Of a DNA stretch of 64,000 bases, positions 18,609-30,910 are shown piece after piece. Below the pieces are notes generated by a model, which saw nothing but the letters and a program-made list of their open reading frames with translations, had not been told where the DNA came from and searched no databases. Origin of the DNA: Aromatoleum bremense (GTDB lineage: Bacteria; Pseudomonadota; Gammaproteobacteria; Burkholderiales; Rhodocyclaceae). The DNA lies in contig NZ_CP059467.1 of the NCBI RefSeq assembly GCF_017894365.1, positions 682,001 through 746,000 on the forward strand, given 5' to 3'. Positions within the stretch are counted from its first letter, which is position 1. Each line of letters opens with the position of its first letter. A program made the position numbers and the translations under genes.

Positions 18609-19658
18609 TCATTTCCAGATCGACAGCGGAGACATCATCCACACTGCCACCACGACCACCCACACCAGGGTGATGGGAATGAATACCTTCCAGCCCAACC
18701 GCATGATGTGGTCGTAGCGGAAGCGCGGGAACGTTGCTCGCACCCACAGGAACACGAACAGGAAAAACGCTGTTTTCAATGCCAGCCAGAAGAATCCGTC
18801 GGGCAGGAAGCTGACCGGGGACAGCCAGCCACCGACGAACAGCACCGACGTCAGGATCGAAACCAGGATCATGTTCGCGTATTCGGCCAGGAAGAACAGC
18901 GCGAACGCCATGCCCGAATATTCGACCATGTGGCCGGCCACGACTTCGGATTCGCCTTCAACGACGTCGAACGGCGCGCGGTTGGTTTCGGCGATGCCCG
19001 AAATCAGGAACACGATGAACATCGGGAACAGCGGAATCCAGTTCCACGACAGGAACGACCATCCCATTTCGTGGAATTGACCCTGGGCCTGCGATCGGAC
19101 GATATCGGTCAGATTAAGGCTCGCCGATATCAGCAGCACGCAAATCAGCGCAAAACCCATCGCGACTTCGTACGACACCATCTGCGCTGCGGCACGCATC
19201 GAGCCGAGAAACGGGTATTTCGAGTTCGACGCCCACCCCGCGATGATCACGCCATACACTTCGACCGACGTGATTGCCAGCAGGAACAGCAGTCCGGCGT
19301 TGACATCGGCGAGCACCATCCCCTCGCCGAAAGGCACGACCGCCCAGGCTGCGAGCGAAGGTGCGATCGCCAGGATCGGGCCGAGAATGAACAGCCCCTT
19401 GCTGGCGCCGGACGGGACGATGATTTCCTTGAAAAGGAGTTTCATCCCGTCGGCAATCGGCTGCAGCAGGCCTTTCGGACCGACCCGGTTCGGTCCGATC
19501 CGAACCTGCATGTAGCCGATGACCTTGCGTTCCGCCAGCGTCAGATACGCGACGCAAATCATCAACGGCGCGATGATCGCGACGATCTTCGTGAGCGTCC
19601 ACACTGCGGGCCACGCAGGTCCGAACAACTGCGCCACGGGTTCCAGCAAAGCTTCCAT
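18609..19658 (-). CDS. nuoH: NADH-quinone oxidoreductase subunit H
   Basis: Membrane subunit that forms the quinone chamber together with NuoB and NuoD. About 349 residues with eight transmembrane helices. Conserved segments include [29 protein letters not shown]-type sequence seen here as ETNRAPFD, and EGESEVVAG. The start ATG (19656-19658) overlaps the TGA of nuoG by one base (TGATG), indicating translational coupling; a longer upstream start inside nuoG is rejected. Confidence 0.97.
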   Translation of the reverse strand: MEALLEPVAQLFGPAWPAVWTLTKIVAIIAPLMICVAYLTLAERKVIGYMQVRIGPNRVGPKGLLQPIADGMKLLFKEIIVPSGASKGLFILGPILAIAPSLAAWAVVPFGEGMVLADVNAGLLFLLAITSVEVYGVIIAGWASNSKYPFLGSMRAAAQMVSYEVAMGFALICVLLISASLNLTDIVRSQAQGQFHEMGWSFLSWNWIPLFPMFIVFLISGIAETNRAPFDVVEGESEVVAGHMVEYSGMAFALFFLAEYANMILVSILTSVLFVGGWLSPVSFLPDGFFWLALKTAFFLFVFLWVRATFPRFRYDHIMRLGWKVFIPITLVWVVVVAVWMMSPLSIWK

Positions 19659-21996
19659 CAGACACGCTCCAGGCTGATTTCGCCGCACATCGCGCCGAGG
19701 GCCGCAGTCGCGGGGTGAGCGGCCGCGATGCGAACACAGTTGTCCGCGACCTTTTCATCGACCACCACACCCAGTTCTGCGACAGCTCCGCCCTGCTTCA
19801 CGCGGGCACGCGCACCCGCTTCAAATCCCAGGCGGGCAAGCGTCGCCGCGCTCGCACGGAGCGACGGTACCGCGCCGTCCCGCGTCTTTTGCAACGAAGG
19901 GGCGCGCCGCACCAGGGGGTCGGCGAAATAGATCGGCACGTCGCTCACTCGCTCCAACCCGCCGGCAGCCGCAGGACGCGTCGAGAGTTCGACGTCCGAC
20001 ACGCCGTTCCCCAGGCGTTCCGCGACATCCGTGGACAACACTTCCGCCGCGACCGCCTCGGAATCGTTCTGGTCGAAACCTTCCAGTTCGAGCAGGTTGC
20101 CGAGGACGCGAAGCACTTTCCAGCCCGGCCGCGCTTCACCGCGCGCGCGCGCGACGGCATTGAAGCTCTGCACCCTGCCCTCGCAATTGACGAAAGTGCC
20201 AGACGTTTCAGTAAACGGAGTAATCGGCAGCAGCACGTTTGCACAGGATCGCAGCGCGGGCGATGTAAACGCGGACAGCGCCACGACGAGCCGTGCGCCG
20301 CGCAACGCCGCCATCGTGGCGACGGGATTGGCAAAATCGAGATCGGGCTCGGCATTGAGCAGCAGATAGGACTTCAGCGGCTGCTCGACCATCTGCCGCG
20401 CGTTGAATCCCCCGACGATGGGCGCCGCTTTCGCGAGATACCCGCCGACACTGTTTGCCGCCTCGCCGATGAAGCCCAGGGAACCACCGCTCAAGCGGGC
20501 GATTTCCTGTGCAACGACGTGCAGTTCGGCAGCGAACTCGGACTGTTCCGCAAAGTTGCCCAACCACACGGCGACGCGAGCGCCCGTGGCGAGATTTTGG
20601 GCGATCGTACGAGCTTCGTCCGAGATTTCCGCCGGCACCCGCGTGGCGAGTTCGTCGACAACCGGCATGCCCTTTTCCGCCGCCAGGGCTGCGGCGACCT
20701 GCAACAGCATGCCGACCATCCCGGACGGCGCGACCAGCGCCTCGTTTTTCACCGGCAACAGCCAGTTATCGCCCGCGGCATGGATCGCACTCACCTGCAG
20801 CCCACGCTTGGCCGCCTGCCGCACGCGCTGCGCCAGCAGCGGCGCGTCCTTGCGCAAGAAGCTGCCGATGATCAGCAACCGGTTCAGCCCGGCGACATCG
20901 GCGATCGGCATTCCCAACCAGGGAGCGCCCGTCCGATGACCGTCTGCCCGGAAATCCCACTGCCGCAGCCGGAAATCTATATTGTCGGTACCGAGTGTGC
21001 GCGCGAGTTTCTGCAACAGGTGCAACTCCTCGAGGGTCGAATGGGGCGACGCCAGCGCACCGATCGTCGCCGGTCCGTTCTCTTTCGCCGTCGCGAGCAG
21101 ACCGTTGGCGACGAATTCGAGCGCAGCCTGCCAGTCGACTTCCTTCCACTCGCCGTCCTGCTTGATCATCGGAACCGTCAGACGATCCTCGCTATTCAAG
21201 CCTTCGTACGAAAAACGATCCTTGTCGGACAGCCAGCACTCGTTGATTCCTTCGTTCTCGAGCGGCAGGACCCGCTTGACGATATCGTGCTTGACCTGAA
21301 CGACGAGATTCGATCCGAGCGAATCATGCGAGCTGATCGATTTGCGCCGGGAAAGCTCCCAGGTGCGCGCGGCGAAGCGAAAAGGCTTCGACGTCAATGC
21401 ACCGACAGGGCAAAGGTCGATGATGTTGCCCGACAGCTCGGATTCGAGTGTCTTTTCGATGAACGGCATGATTTCCGCATGTTCGCCGCGGAAGGCCTGG
21501 CCGAGTTCCATCATGCCGGCGATTTCGGTCGTAAACCGCACGCAGCGCGTGCAGTTGATGCACCGCGTCATGTCCGTCGCAACGAGCGGGCCGAGGTTCT
21601 TGTTGAACACGACGCGCTTTTCTTCCTCATAGCGCGACTGGCTCCCGCCGTAACCGACGGCGAGATCCTGCAACTGGCACTCGCCGCCCTGATCGCAGAT
21701 CGGGCAATCGAGGGGGTGGTTGATGAGCAGAAACTCCATCACCCCTTTCTGCGCCTTGATCGCCTGATCCGATCGCGTCCACACCTTCATGCCGTTGGTG
21801 ACCGGCGTCGCGCAGGCGGGCAGCGGCTTCGGGGCCTTTTCGACCTGAACGAGACACATGCGGCAACTTGCCGCAATAGACAGTTTCTTGTGATAACAGA
21901 AGTGCGGAATGTATGCACCGATCTTGGTCGCTGCATCCATCACGGTGCTGCCATCCTCGACCGATACCTGCTTGCCGTCGATTTCGATCTCTAGCA

Positions 21997-21997
<1 letters not shown>
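19658..21997 (-). CDS. nuoG: NADH-quinone oxidoreductase subunit G
   Basis: Large Fe-S subunit of the peripheral arm, 779 residues. N-terminal [2Fe-2S] ligands are C34, C45, C48 and C62. The His/Cys cluster is H94, C98, C101 and C107. A [4Fe-4S] set begins C146/C149/C152 and is completed by the Cys in [10 protein letters not shown]. The molybdopterin-oxidoreductase-like domain follows but lacks the CxxCxxxC ligands of the extra N7 cluster found in E. coli NuoG. The ATG overlaps the nuoF stop (TGATG). Confidence 0.97.
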
Positions 21998-23306
<1,309 letters not shown>

Positions 23307-23310
<4 letters not shown>

Positions 23311-23786
23311 TTGTCTTCCAGATCGGCCAGCAGTTGATCGATCTTTTCAGTCGTCATCCAGCTGCACATGTGGTGGTTATTCACCAGCATTACCGGAGCA
23401 TCACCACAGGCTCCCATGCATTCACCCTCCTTGAGGGTGAATTTGCCGTCCGGCGTGGTTTCGTTGAAATCGATTCCCAGCTTCTGCTTGACATAATCCG
23501 CCGCATGCACTCCTCCCGACAGGGCACACGGGAGATTGGTGCACACCGTGATCTTGTGACGTCCCACCGGCTGGAGATCGTACATGTTGTAAAAACTCGC
23601 CACCTCGTACGCGGCGATTGCCGGCATGTCGAGATAGCCAGCGACAAACTCGATCGTCTCTTTCGCCAGCCAGCCCATTTCAACCTGGGCGATGCGCAGC
23701 GCCGACATTACCGCCGACTGCTTCTGGTCGGGCGGATATTTCGCGATCTCGCGATCGATCTGTTGTAGCGATTCCTGACTCAGCAT
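23307..23786 (-). CDS. nuoE: NADH-quinone oxidoreductase subunit E
   Basis: Thioredoxin-fold [2Fe-2S] (N1a) subunit, 159 residues. Ligands are in VCTNLPCAL (C-x4-C) and [10 protein letters not shown] (C-x3-C). It forms the NADH dehydrogenase tip with NuoF, whose start codon overlaps its stop. Confidence 0.97.
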
Positions 23787-23837
23787 TTCGTGTTCGTCTT
23801 CCCGGATTGCCTGCCGACGTTTGTCATGCCCGTTCGT

Positions 23838-25091
23838 TCAGCGGTCGATTTCGCCGAACACCACATCCATCGTGCCGATGATCGCAACCACGTCGGCAAT
23901 CATGTGGCCGCGGGCGATCTCGTCCATTGCCGCGAGATGCGCAAACCCCGGCGCCCTGAGTTTGAGACGGTAAGGCTTGTTCGCGCCGTCGGAGACCGCA
24001 TAGACGCCGAATTCACCCTTGGGGTGTTCAATTCCCGCATATACCTCGCCGCTCGGAACATGCATACCTTCAGTGAAGAGTTTGAAATGGTGGATCAACT
24101 CCTCCATGTTCCCCTTCATCCGCTCGCGCGGCGGCGGCGCAACTTTGTAATTGTCGGCAATGACCAACCCCGGATTCTTGCGCAGCCAGTCGATGCATTG
24201 CTTGATGATCCGGTTCGACTGGCGCATCTCTTCCATGCGGCACAGGTAACGATCATAGCAATCGCCGTTCTTCCCGATGGGAATGTCGAATTCCATCCGG
24301 TCGTACACTTCGTAGGGCTGTTTTTTGCGCAGATCCCATGCGATGCCGGAACCCCGCAACATCGGTCCGGTGAACCCCCAAGCCTTGGCCTGCTCGGGCG
24401 TTACCACGCCGATACCGACCGTGCGCTGCTTCCAGATCCGGTTGTCGGTAAGGAGTGTTTCGTAGTCGTCGCAGTAACCGTTGAACCGTTCGGTGAAGTC
24501 CTCGAGAAAATCGAGCAACGATCCCTGACGGTTCTCGTTCAATTCGCGGACGGTATTCGCATTCTTGAACTTGTTAACCACATATTGCGGCATACGATCC
24601 GGCAGATCACGGTAGACGCCTCCGGGACGGTAATACGCGGCATGCATCCGCGCGCCCGAAACCGCCTCGTAGGCATCCATCAAATCTTCACGCTCGCGGA
24701 AGGTATACAGGACCATCGTCATCGCGCCAATATCGAGCGCGTGCGTGCCGATACCGAGGAGGTGATTCAGAATCCGGGTGATTTCGTCGAACATGACGCG
24801 GATGTACTGGGCACGGATCGGCACTTCGACACCCAGCAGGCGTTCGATCGCCATGCAGTAGGCATGCTCGTTGCACATCATGGACACATAATCGAGCCGG
24901 TCCATATAAGGGACCGATTGCACCCAGGTGCGCGTTTCCGCGAGTTTCTCCGTTCCGCGATGGAGCAGGCCGATATGCGGATCGGCCCGCACGACGACTT
25001 CGCCGTCGAGTTCGAGCACCAGGCGAAGCACGCCGTGGGCAGAAGGGTGCTGCGGACCGAAATTGATCGTGTAATTGCGAATCTCAGCCAT
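23838..25091 (-). CDS. nuoD: NADH-quinone oxidoreductase subunit D
   Basis: 49-kDa-type subunit lining the quinone site, homologous to the large subunit of [NiFe] hydrogenases. 417 residues. [13 protein letters not shown] near the N-terminus holds the quinone-site His; [10 protein letters not shown] and the C-terminal [10 protein letters not shown] are typical. The ATG at 25089-25091 overlaps the nuoC 3' end by 8 bp; a 17-residue longer start is rejected because it would precede the conserved [15 protein letters not shown]-terminus. Confidence 0.97.
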   Translation of the reverse strand: MAEIRNYTINFGPQHPSAHGVLRLVLELDGEVVVRADPHIGLLHRGTEKLAETRTWVQSVPYMDRLDYVSMMCNEHAYCMAIERLLGVEVPIRAQYIRVMFDEITRILNHLLGIGTHALDIGAMTMVLYTFREREDLMDAYEAVSGARMHAAYYRPGGVYRDLPDRMPQYVVNKFKNANTVRELNENRQGSLLDFLEDFTERFNGYCDDYETLLTDNRIWKQRTVGIGVVTPEQAKAWGFTGPMLRGSGIAWDLRKKQPYEVYDRMEFDIPIGKNGDCYDRYLCRMEEMRQSNRIIKQCIDWLRKNPGLVIADNYKVAPPPRERMKGNMEELIHHFKLFTEGMHVPSGEVYAGIEHPKGEFGVYAVSDGANKPYRLKLRAPGFAHLAAMDEIARGHMIADVVAIIGTMDVVFGEIDR

Positions 25092-25689
25092 GGCCGACAT
25101 CCCCGTAGTGCTCTTCGCGCACGATGCGCGGCGTGTTCTCACGTGGCTCGATGGTCACCGGCTGATATACCACCCTTCCCTGCTCGGGGTCGTAACGCAT
25201 CTCGACGTAGCCGGAAACAGGAAAATCCTTGCGGAACGGATGACCGACGAATCCGTAATCCGTCAGGATTCGGCGCAGATCCGGATGACCGGCAAACATG
25301 ATGCCATAGAGATCGAACGCTTCACGCTCGTACCAGTTGACACTGGGCCACACTCCCACCAGCGATTCGAGCATCGGGAATGCATCGTCATCGGCGAAGG
25401 CACGCAAGCGAACCCGCCAATTGTGCGTGATCGAAAGCAGATGTACGGCAACGGCGAACCGCTTTCCCGCCCATGCTCCGCTTCCGTAAGCCGAATAATC
25501 CAGGCCCGTGAGATCGATCAGTTCCTCGAACTGCAGATCGCGATGATCCCGCAGCAGTTGCGCAACGTGGAGGTAATCGGCCGCCGCGACTTCGAGCGTA
25601 ACCTCGCCGCGATCAACGATCACCGAGCGCACTTTCGCACCCAGGATATTTTGCAGTGAACTGCTCAGACGTTCCAGCTTCAAGCTCAT
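25084..25689 (-). CDS. nuoC: NADH-quinone oxidoreductase subunit C
   Basis: 30-kDa-type peripheral subunit that scaffolds NuoD. 201 residues. The signature ERE(A)xDxxG is visible as [21 protein letters not shown], followed by GHPFRKDFP. Starting at the ATG 25687-25689 gives the usual MSLKLERL N-terminus. Separate nuoC and nuoD, unlike the fused NuoCD of enterics. Confidence 0.97.
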   Translation of the reverse strand: MSLKLERLSSSLQNILGAKVRSVIVDRGEVTLEVAAADYLHVAQLLRDHRDLQFEELIDLTGLDYSAYGSGAWAGKRFAVAVHLLSITHNWRVRLRAFADDDAFPMLESLVGVWPSVNWYEREAFDLYGIMFAGHPDLRRILTDYGFVGHPFRKDFPVSGYVEMRYDPEQGRVVYQPVTIEPRENTPRIVREEHYGDVGHG

Positions 25690-25703
25690 AAATGGGCTAC
25701 CTG

Positions 25704-26180
25704 TCACCGCGCTATGGTGTTAGTGCGCTTGATCTTGTTCTGCAACTGAATGATGCCGTACAGCAACGCTTCTGCGGTCGGCGGGCAGCCCGGCACGTAA
25801 ACATCGACCGGCACGATGCGGTCACACCCCCTCACCACCGAATACGAGTAGTGATAGTAGCCCCCGCCATTGGCGCAGGAGCCCATCGAGATCACCCAGC
25901 GAGGCTCCGCCATCTGGTCATAAACCTTGCGTAATGCCGGCGCCATCTTGTTGCAAAGCGTACCAGCCACGATCATGAGATCCGACTGCCGCGGACTGGG
26001 ACGGAACACCACGCCGAAACGGTCAAGATCGTATCGCGCACAGCCAGCGTGGATCATTTCGACGGCACAGCAGGCGAGGCCGAAGGTCATTGGCCACAGG
26101 GAACCCGTACGCGTCCAGTTGATCACCGCATCGAGCGAGGTGGTAACAAATCCCTCGCGAAAAACGCCCTCAATGCTCAT
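25704..26180 (-). CDS. nuoB: NADH-quinone oxidoreductase subunit B
   Basis: Carries the terminal cluster N2 that reduces quinone. 158 residues. The tandem-cysteine motif ACCAVEM, the Cys in MGSCANGGG and [11 protein letters not shown] supply the N2 ligands. The N-terminal helix ([13 protein letters not shown]) contacts the membrane arm. It sits between nuoA and nuoC with gaps of 3 and 14 bp. Confidence 0.97.
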   Translation of the reverse strand: MSIEGVFREGFVTTSLDAVINWTRTGSLWPMTFGLACCAVEMIHAGCARYDLDRFGVVFRPSPRQSDLMIVAGTLCNKMAPALRKVYDQMAEPRWVISMGSCANGGGYYHYSYSVVRGCDRIVPVDVYVPGCPPTAEALLYGIIQLQNKIKRTNTIAR

Positions 26181-26183
26181 GCA

Positions 26184-26558
26184 TCACTCCCAGTCGAGTG
26201 CACCGTTCTTCCACTCGACGACATAGCCGATAACCAGCACGGCAAGAAAAACCATTACCGAACCGAATACAAACCAGGCAATTTCACCCGCCGCAATGAA
26301 TTCCTGAAAAACAGTCGCCCAAGGAAACAGAAAGGCGATTTCAAGATCGAAGAGAATGAAAAGAATGGCTATGAGATAATAGCGCACGTCGAATTTCATG
26401 CGAGCGTCTTCAAACGCCTCGAAGCCGCACTCGTAAGGCGACAGCTTCTCTCCGTCAGGCCGGTAAGGAGCGAGAACACGCCCGAGAATCACGGGAACCA
26501 GACCGAATCCCAGACCAACGAGGATGAACATCAGGACAGGAAAGTAGTTTTCCAGCAT
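26184..26558 (-). CDS. nuoA: NADH-quinone oxidoreductase subunit A
   Basis: Membrane subunit with three helices, 124 residues, first gene of the nuo operon. The hydrophilic loop contains [22 protein letters not shown], the conserved Cys-containing loop over the quinone channel. The ATG at 26558 follows a short non-coding gap downstream of the tRNA-Leu terminator, where a promoter is expected. Confidence 0.97.
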   Translation of the reverse strand: MLENYFPVLMFILVGLGFGLVPVILGRVLAPYRPDGEKLSPYECGFEAFEDARMKFDVRYYLIAILFILFDLEIAFLFPWATVFQEFIAAGEIAWFVFGSVMVFLAVLVIGYVVEWKNGALDWE

Positions 26559-26576
26559 CGAAACACCCCGTTTTGA

Positions 26577-26582
26577 ATATTA
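26577..26582 (-). promoter_or_regulatory. Possible -10 element of the nuo operon promoter
   Basis: TAATAT on the minus strand, 19 bp before the nuoA ATG and downstream of the tRNA-Leu terminator. The -35 region (CAACAG or ACAACA) is poor, so the promoter may need an activator. This is the only space between the terminator and nuoA, so the operon promoter is probably here. Confidence 0.4.
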
Positions 26583-26614
26583 GACTTGCTCTGACTACGC
26601 TGTTGTACGGCATG

Positions 26615-26636
26615 AAAACGCCCGCATCAGCGGGCG
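26615..26636 (-). terminator. Intrinsic terminator after tRNA-Leu
   Basis: Minus-strand CGCCCGC and GCGGGCG form a 7-bp stem with a 4-base loop followed by TTTT. It separates the tpiA-secG-tRNA unit from the nuo operon. Confidence 0.85.
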
Positions 26637-26648
26637 ATCTTCAATACC

Positions 26649-26733
26649 TGGTGCCGACGGTGAGACTCGAACTCACACGGCTTTCGCCACCACCCCCTCA
26701 AGATGGCGTGTCTACCAATTTCACCACGTCGGC
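26649..26733 (-). tRNA. tRNA-Leu (anticodon GAG), CCA encoded
   Basis: An 85-nt class II tRNA. The acceptor stem GCCGACG pairs with CGTCGGC, the D-loop contains AAATTGGTAGAC, and the anticodon stem CCATC/GGTGG encloses the loop TTGAGGG with anticodon GAG. A variable arm follows, then the T-arm containing GTTCGAGTC, and the 3' CCA is encoded. It reads CUC/CUU. Its position directly after secG matches the leuU position after secG in enterics. Confidence 0.96.
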
Positions 26734-26795
26734 AATATTTGTTACAGCCGCGAAATTATACGACTTTTTCCGCAGTGCGCAAACCCAAAATGAAC

Positions 26796-27158
26796 TTATT
26801 TTGGAATCGCCTGCGCCTTCGAATCCTGAGCCTCGCCGCCGTCCGCGGGCTTCGCGTCCGCCGCCGGCACGGATAAGGTCGAGGCCCCCTCCATCACGCT
26901 CGAAGGCTGACTCGGCTTGTTGCTGGCGAGGTAGCTGAGACCCAGACTGGTTATGAAAAAGACCGTGGCAAGAATGCCTGTCGTTCGACTGAGGAAATTC
27001 GCCGACCCGGACGATCCGAACACACTGCCCGATGCGCCTCCGCCGAATGCCGCTCCGGCATCCGCCCCCTTGCCATGCTGCATCAACACCAGCCCGATAA
27101 TGCACAACCCTACCAGCACGTGAATCGTCAGAACGATTGAAAAAATATAGTTACTCAT
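26796..27158 (-). CDS. secG: Protein translocase subunit SecG
   Basis: Accessory subunit of the SecYEG translocon in the inner membrane. 120 residues: two transmembrane helices (about 3-22 and 55-75) around the conserved cytoplasmic loop [22 protein letters not shown], then an Ala/Lys-rich C-terminal tail. Its ATG overlaps the tpiA TGA (ATGA), so the two are translationally coupled. Confidence 0.96.
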   Translation of the reverse strand: MSNYIFSIVLTIHVLVGLCIIGLVLMQHGKGADAGAAFGGGASGSVFGSSGSANFLSRTTGILATVFFITSLGLSYLASNKPSQPSSVMEGASTLSVPAADAKPADGGEAQDSKAQAIPK

Positions 27159-27943
27159 CGAGAACCTTTGAAATCGCTTACATCGTCGTCCTGCGTAGCC
27201 ACGGCAGCAGCTTCGCAGATCTCAAGAAATTGCTTGGCAATCAGCGACGCGCCGCCGATAAGCCCGCCGTCCGAATCAGGCAGACTGAACAATGCAGCGG
27301 CACGGTCTGCCTTCACGCTTCCCCCGTACAGGACTCTGACCGCGCGAGAATCCACCACATGACGGGCCAACCAGCCCCGCACGAATGACAGGATCGCCTG
27401 GACCTGCTCCGGGGATGCCGCTCGTCCGGTCCCGATTGCCCACACCGGCTCGTACGCGATCACCAGCCGTGAGAGCGAGGCGCCATCGAGCACCCGCGCC
27501 AAGGCATCGAGCTGGCGCAACAGCACATCTTCTGCACGGCCCGCTTCGCGTTCGACAAGCGACTCCCCGACGCACACGATCGGCGCGAGACCCGCCGCCA
27601 GCGCAGCACGAGCCTTTCGGGCGACAAGAAGATCATCCTCGTGGAACAACGCACGCCGCTCGGAATGGCCGACGATGACGAAGCGGCAATCGAAGTCCGC
27701 CAGCATTGCCCCGCTGACTTCGCCCGTATACGCCCCGGCGTCGAACTCACTCAGATTCTGGGCGCCGAGCATCGTCGCACTACCCGACAACGCTCGCTGA
27801 CCCTGCGCCAGATAAGGAAACGGAAGGCACAGGGCAGTATCGACGCTGCCGGGACTGCGGCCGACAAGCTGTTCGAAGAGCGCCTGATTGCCTACCAGAT
27901 CGCCGTTCATCTTCCAGTTGCCGACGACAAGCTTGCGTTCCAT
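27155..27943 (-). CDS. tpiA: Triosephosphate isomerase
   Basis: Interconverts dihydroxyacetone phosphate and glyceraldehyde-3-phosphate. 262 residues, full TIM barrel. The catalytic Lys is in GNWKMNG (residues 8-14), the His in VIVGHSERR, the Glu in [11 protein letters not shown], and the C-terminal phosphate loop is LYGGSVK. The ATG at 27941-27943 gives the canonical N-terminus; a start 65 codons upstream is rejected. Confidence 0.97.
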   Translation of the reverse strand: MERKLVVGNWKMNGDLVGNQALFEQLVGRSPGSVDTALCLPFPYLAQGQRALSGSATMLGAQNLSEFDAGAYTGEVSGAMLADFDCRFVIVGHSERRALFHEDDLLVARKARAALAAGLAPIVCVGESLVEREAGRAEDVLLRQLDALARVLDGASLSRLVIAYEPVWAIGTGRAASPEQVQAILSFVRGWLARHVVDSRAVRVLYGGSVKADRAAALFSLPDSDGGLIGGASLIAKQFLEICEAAAVATQDDDVSDFKGSR

Positions 27944-27968
27944 GCACTCGAATCCGCTAAATCGGGGC

Positions 27969-27998
27969 ATTCTATCGTGCCCGGCCCCGCGGGGTAAA
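27969..27998 (-). promoter_or_regulatory. Probable sigma-70 promoter of tpiA-secG-tRNA-Leu
   Basis: Minus-strand TTTACC (27998-27993), an 18-bp spacer and TAGAAT (27974-27969), ending 25 bp before the tpiA ATG. The spacer contains the palindrome CCCCGCGGGG. Confidence 0.5.
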
Positions 27999-28082
27999 GA
28001 CGACCCGATGGACTGGCGGCCGCCAGGCTGGGCGGGGTGGGCCACCGATCCATCGCAGAAAAGCCGGTGCGCAGCGTAATCC

Positions 28083-28952
28083 CTAGCCGAAGCGTCCCGT
28101 GATGTAGTCCTCGGTTTCCCGGCGAACAGGATTGACAAACAGTTGGCGGGTCCGGCCGAACTCGATCAGTTCTCCGAGATACATGTATGCGGTGAAGTCC
28201 GACACCCGCGCCGCCTGTTGCATGTTGTGCGTGACGATCAGAATCGTGACTTTCTGCCGCAGCTGGTCGATGAGTTCCTCGATGCTGGCGGTGGCAATCG
28301 GGTCGAGCGCCGAGGTCGGTTCGTCGAACAGCAGCACTTCGGGATCTGTCGCGAGACAACGCGCGATGCACAGTCGCTGTTGTTGCCCGCCTGACAAGGC
28401 AAACGCAGGTTCGTTCAGGCGATGTGCGACTTCCGCCCACAGGGCCGCGCCCTTGAGGGCCTCCTCCACCCGACCGTCGAGGACAGAGCGGCTTTTTTCC
28501 CCGCGGATGCGCAGTCCGTACGCCACATTCTCGTAGATCGATTTCGGGAACGGGTTCGGTTTCTGGAACACCATGCCGATTCGCATCCGGACCTCGATCG
28601 GATCGACAGCAGGGTCGAGCAGATTGGTGTTGTCCGGCAGCAGCCGGATCGCGCCCTCGTACCGGTTGCCCGGGTAGAGATCGTGCATCCGGTTGCAAGC
28701 CCGCAGCAGCGTGGACTTGCCACATCCGGACGGCCCGATGAGCGCCGTAACGTGCTTCTCGTAGACCGGCAGCGTTATGGATTTAAGTGCCTGGAACTGG
28801 CCGTAATAAAAACTGAAGTTTTCCGCCGCGGCCTTGACCGGCGGCGTGTCCGGCGAAGACTGGGCGTCGCCCAAATGCACATTCGATGCGCCAGCGACGC
28901 TCTCGGCAGTAGGCCTCACTGCCTGCGCAGCGGGTCGATCAATCGAACGCAT
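28083..28952 (-). CDS. pstB: Phosphate ABC transporter ATP-binding protein
   Basis: ATPase of the high-affinity phosphate importer. About 289 residues. Walker [11 protein letters not shown]-loop in VFQKPNPFP, signature LSGGQQQRL, Walker [13 protein letters not shown] and the switch His in VTHNMQQA are all intact. The ATG at 28950-28952 has AGGA at about 9 bases; an earlier ATG (28970) overlaps the pstA stop. The N-terminus carries about 35 residues more than E. coli PstB. phoU, often the next gene, is absent here; tpiA follows. Confidence 0.96.
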   Translation of the reverse strand: MRSIDRPAAQAVRPTAESVAGASNVHLGDAQSSPDTPPVKAAAENFSFYYGQFQALKSITLPVYEKHVTALIGPSGCGKSTLLRACNRMHDLYPGNRYEGAIRLLPDNTNLLDPAVDPIEVRMRIGMVFQKPNPFPKSIYENVAYGLRIRGEKSRSVLDGRVEEALKGAALWAEVAHRLNEPAFALSGGQQQRLCIARCLATDPEVLLFDEPTSALDPIATASIEELIDQLRQKVTILIVTHNMQQAARVSDFTAYMYLGELIEFGRTRQLFVNPVRRETEDYITGRFG

Positions 28953-28963
28953 TGTGATGTTTC

Positions 28964-29887
28964 CTACCATTTGATGTCCTTGCGCAGATGGTAACGAATC
29001 CAGATGGAAATCGCGTTCATGGCCAGGGTCATGAGAACCAGCACGAAACCAGCGGCGGCGGCATTCTGCTGGAAAGCCTCCTCGGGGCGGGAAGTCCAGT
29101 TGAACATCTGGATGGGCATGACTGTGAACCCGGATTTCAGCCACTCAAAGTTCACCCAGGGAAACTCCGGCCCGATCGGCGCCTCGGGCAGGAACGCGAT
29201 GAAGGTCAGCGCGCCGATCGTGATGATCGGAGCGGTTTCCCCGATCGCCCGGGACATGCCAATGATGACGCCGGTGAGGATGCCGGGCATCGAGTACGGA
29301 ACGATGTGGTCGTGCGTGACCTGCCAACGCGTCGCACCGAGCGCATAGGCCCCCTCCCGGATATGCTGGGGAATCGATCGTATCGCCTCGCGGGTCGCAA
29401 CGATGACGACAGGAAGGATCAGCAGGCCCAGAGTCAGGCCGGCAGACAGGATGCTCTGGCCGAAACCGAACGTGTACACGAACACACCAAGCGCCAGAAG
29501 ACCGTAAACGATCGACGGCACGCCGGCAAGGTTGGTCACGTTGATCTCGATGATGTCGGTGATGATGTTTCTTACGGCATATTCCTCAAGATATACGCCC
29601 GCGGCAACGCCGAGCGGTACTGCCGAGACTGCGGTGACCAGCATCACCAGCAGCGATCCGACCCACGCGGTGAGGATGCCGGCCTGTCCAGCTCGACGGG
29701 ATGGAAAATTCGTGAAGAACTCGGGGTTCAGGCGCTCCCATCCCGAATAGGCCATCTCCAAGAAGAGCGCCAGGAACGTCAATACACCGATCAACAGCGC
29801 CATGAAGCCGGCGATCGCAAACATCAGATCGCGGCGCTTGTTGCGTCGAATGATGCGATGAATGCCCGCCAGTTCTGCAGATTTCAT
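28964..29887 (-). CDS. pstA: Phosphate ABC transporter permease PstA
   Basis: Inner-membrane permease of the phosphate importer, about 307 residues with six transmembrane helices and the coupling-helix region [23 protein letters not shown]. The ATG at 29885-29887 has GAGAGG upstream. Lies between pstC and pstB, with 10-11-bp gaps on both sides. Confidence 0.96.
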   Translation of the reverse strand: MKSAELAGIHRIIRRNKRRDLMFAIAGFMALLIGVLTFLALFLEMAYSGWERLNPEFFTNFPSRRAGQAGILTAWVGSLLVMLVTAVSAVPLGVAAGVYLEEYAVRNIITDIIEINVTNLAGVPSIVYGLLALGVFVYTFGFGQSILSAGLTLGLLILPVVIVATREAIRSIPQHIREGAYALGATRWQVTHDHIVPYSMPGILTGVIIGMSRAIGETAPIITIGALTFIAFLPEAPIGPEFPWVNFEWLKSGFTVMPIQMFNWTSRPEEAFQQNAAAAGFVLVLMTLAMNAISIWIRYHLRKDIKW

Positions 29888-29897
29888 GCTCAACCTC

Positions 29898-30857
29898 TCA
29901 ATAAGCTTCGCGATAGCGCCGACGAACGACGTGACCCGCGACATTCAGAAGGAGCGTCATCAGCATCAGGCTCAGCCCTGCGGCAAAAATCGACTGATAA
30001 CCAATCGAACCGTGAGGCAGGTCGCCAAGCGCGACCTGCACGATGTACGAAGAAATAGTCTGCGCCGGCTCCATCGGATTCATTGTGAAGTTAGGCTGCA
30101 TGCCTGCTGCGACCGCCACGATCATCGTCTCACCCACGGCACGAGAAATTCCCAGGATGTAGGCGGACAGGATGCCCGACAGCGCCGCCGGAACGACCAC
30201 GCGGACCGCAGTCTGGAACTTGGTACCACCCATCGCGTACGAGCCCTCACGCATGCTCATTGGCACGGCGCGCATCGCATCCTCTGCAAGAGAACTCACG
30301 TACGGGATGATCGCAATGCCCATCACGATACCGGCACCGAGCATATTGAAACCCGGCAGGCTCGGAATCAGCATTTGCAGCAGCGGGATGACAACCGTGA
30401 GCGCAAAGTAGCCATAGACGATAGTTGGAATGCCGCCGAGAAGCTCGAGAAAGGGCTTCACCACCTCACGTACGGAAGGTTGTGCGAATTCGGATAGATA
30501 GATCGCGATCGTCGTGCCGAGCGGAATTGCAACGACCAGTGCAACCAGCGAGGTCGTCAGCGTTCCGGCAAGCAGTGGCAGGATCCCGTAATGCGCATCG
30601 GCAAAGAGCGGTGTCCACATCGTGTCGGTCAGAAAGGACCAAATCGGCACGCTCTGGAAAAATTGGTAGGACTCGCTGACCAGCACCCAGACGATACCCA
30701 AGGTCGTCAGCACAGAGACACCCGCGGCGCCGAAAAGGAGGAACTCGATAACGCGTTCCTTCGAGTGGCGCAACGCCTTTCGGGCCAGTCGATCGCTGGT
30801 GACCAACGGCGGGAAGGATGCCTCCCCGGAAAAGCCGATTGTTTTTGCGTCTTGCAT
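29898..30857 (-). CDS. pstC: Phosphate ABC transporter permease PstC
   Basis: Partner permease of PstA, about 319 residues from the ATG at 30857 (MQDAKTIGF). An upstream ATG at 30911 overlaps the pstS stop (TAATG) and would add 18 residues; I prefer the later start because the added segment is a perfect hairpin sequence in the mRNA. Transmembrane helices and the coupling segment EDAMRAVPMSMREGSYAMGGTKFQ are typical. Confidence 0.93.
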   Translation of the reverse strand: MQDAKTIGFSGEASFPPLVTSDRLARKALRHSKERVIEFLLFGAAGVSVLTTLGIVWVLVSESYQFFQSVPIWSFLTDTMWTPLFADAHYGILPLLAGTLTTSLVALVVAIPLGTTIAIYLSEFAQPSVREVVKPFLELLGGIPTIVYGYFALTVVIPLLQMLIPSLPGFNMLGAGIVMGIAIIPYVSSLAEDAMRAVPMSMREGSYAMGGTKFQTAVRVVVPAALSGILSAYILGISRAVGETMIVAVAAGMQPNFTMNPMEPAQTISSYIVQVALGDLPHGSIGYQSIFAAGLSLMLMTLLLNVAGHVVRRRYREAY

Positions 30858-30880
30858 TCTTGACCCGATGATGGGGAACA

Positions 30881-30903
30881 GGGCACGGGGCTCGCCCGTG
30901 CCC
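30881..30903 (-). other. Stem-loop in the pstS-pstC junction
   Basis: GGGCACGGG (30881-30889) and CCCGTGCCC (30895-30903) form a perfect 9-bp stem with a 5-base loop, starting 8 bp after the pstS stop. No T-run follows, so it is more likely an mRNA-stabilising or translation-limiting structure than a terminator. Such structures help the binding protein to be made in excess over the permease. Confidence 0.6.
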
Positions 30904-30910
30904 TTGAACA

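Noticed and set aside
19715..21994. A 759-codon plus-strand frame opposite nuoG
   Set aside because: Antisense to a highly conserved gene, no ribosome-binding site, Arg/Gln-rich nonsense.
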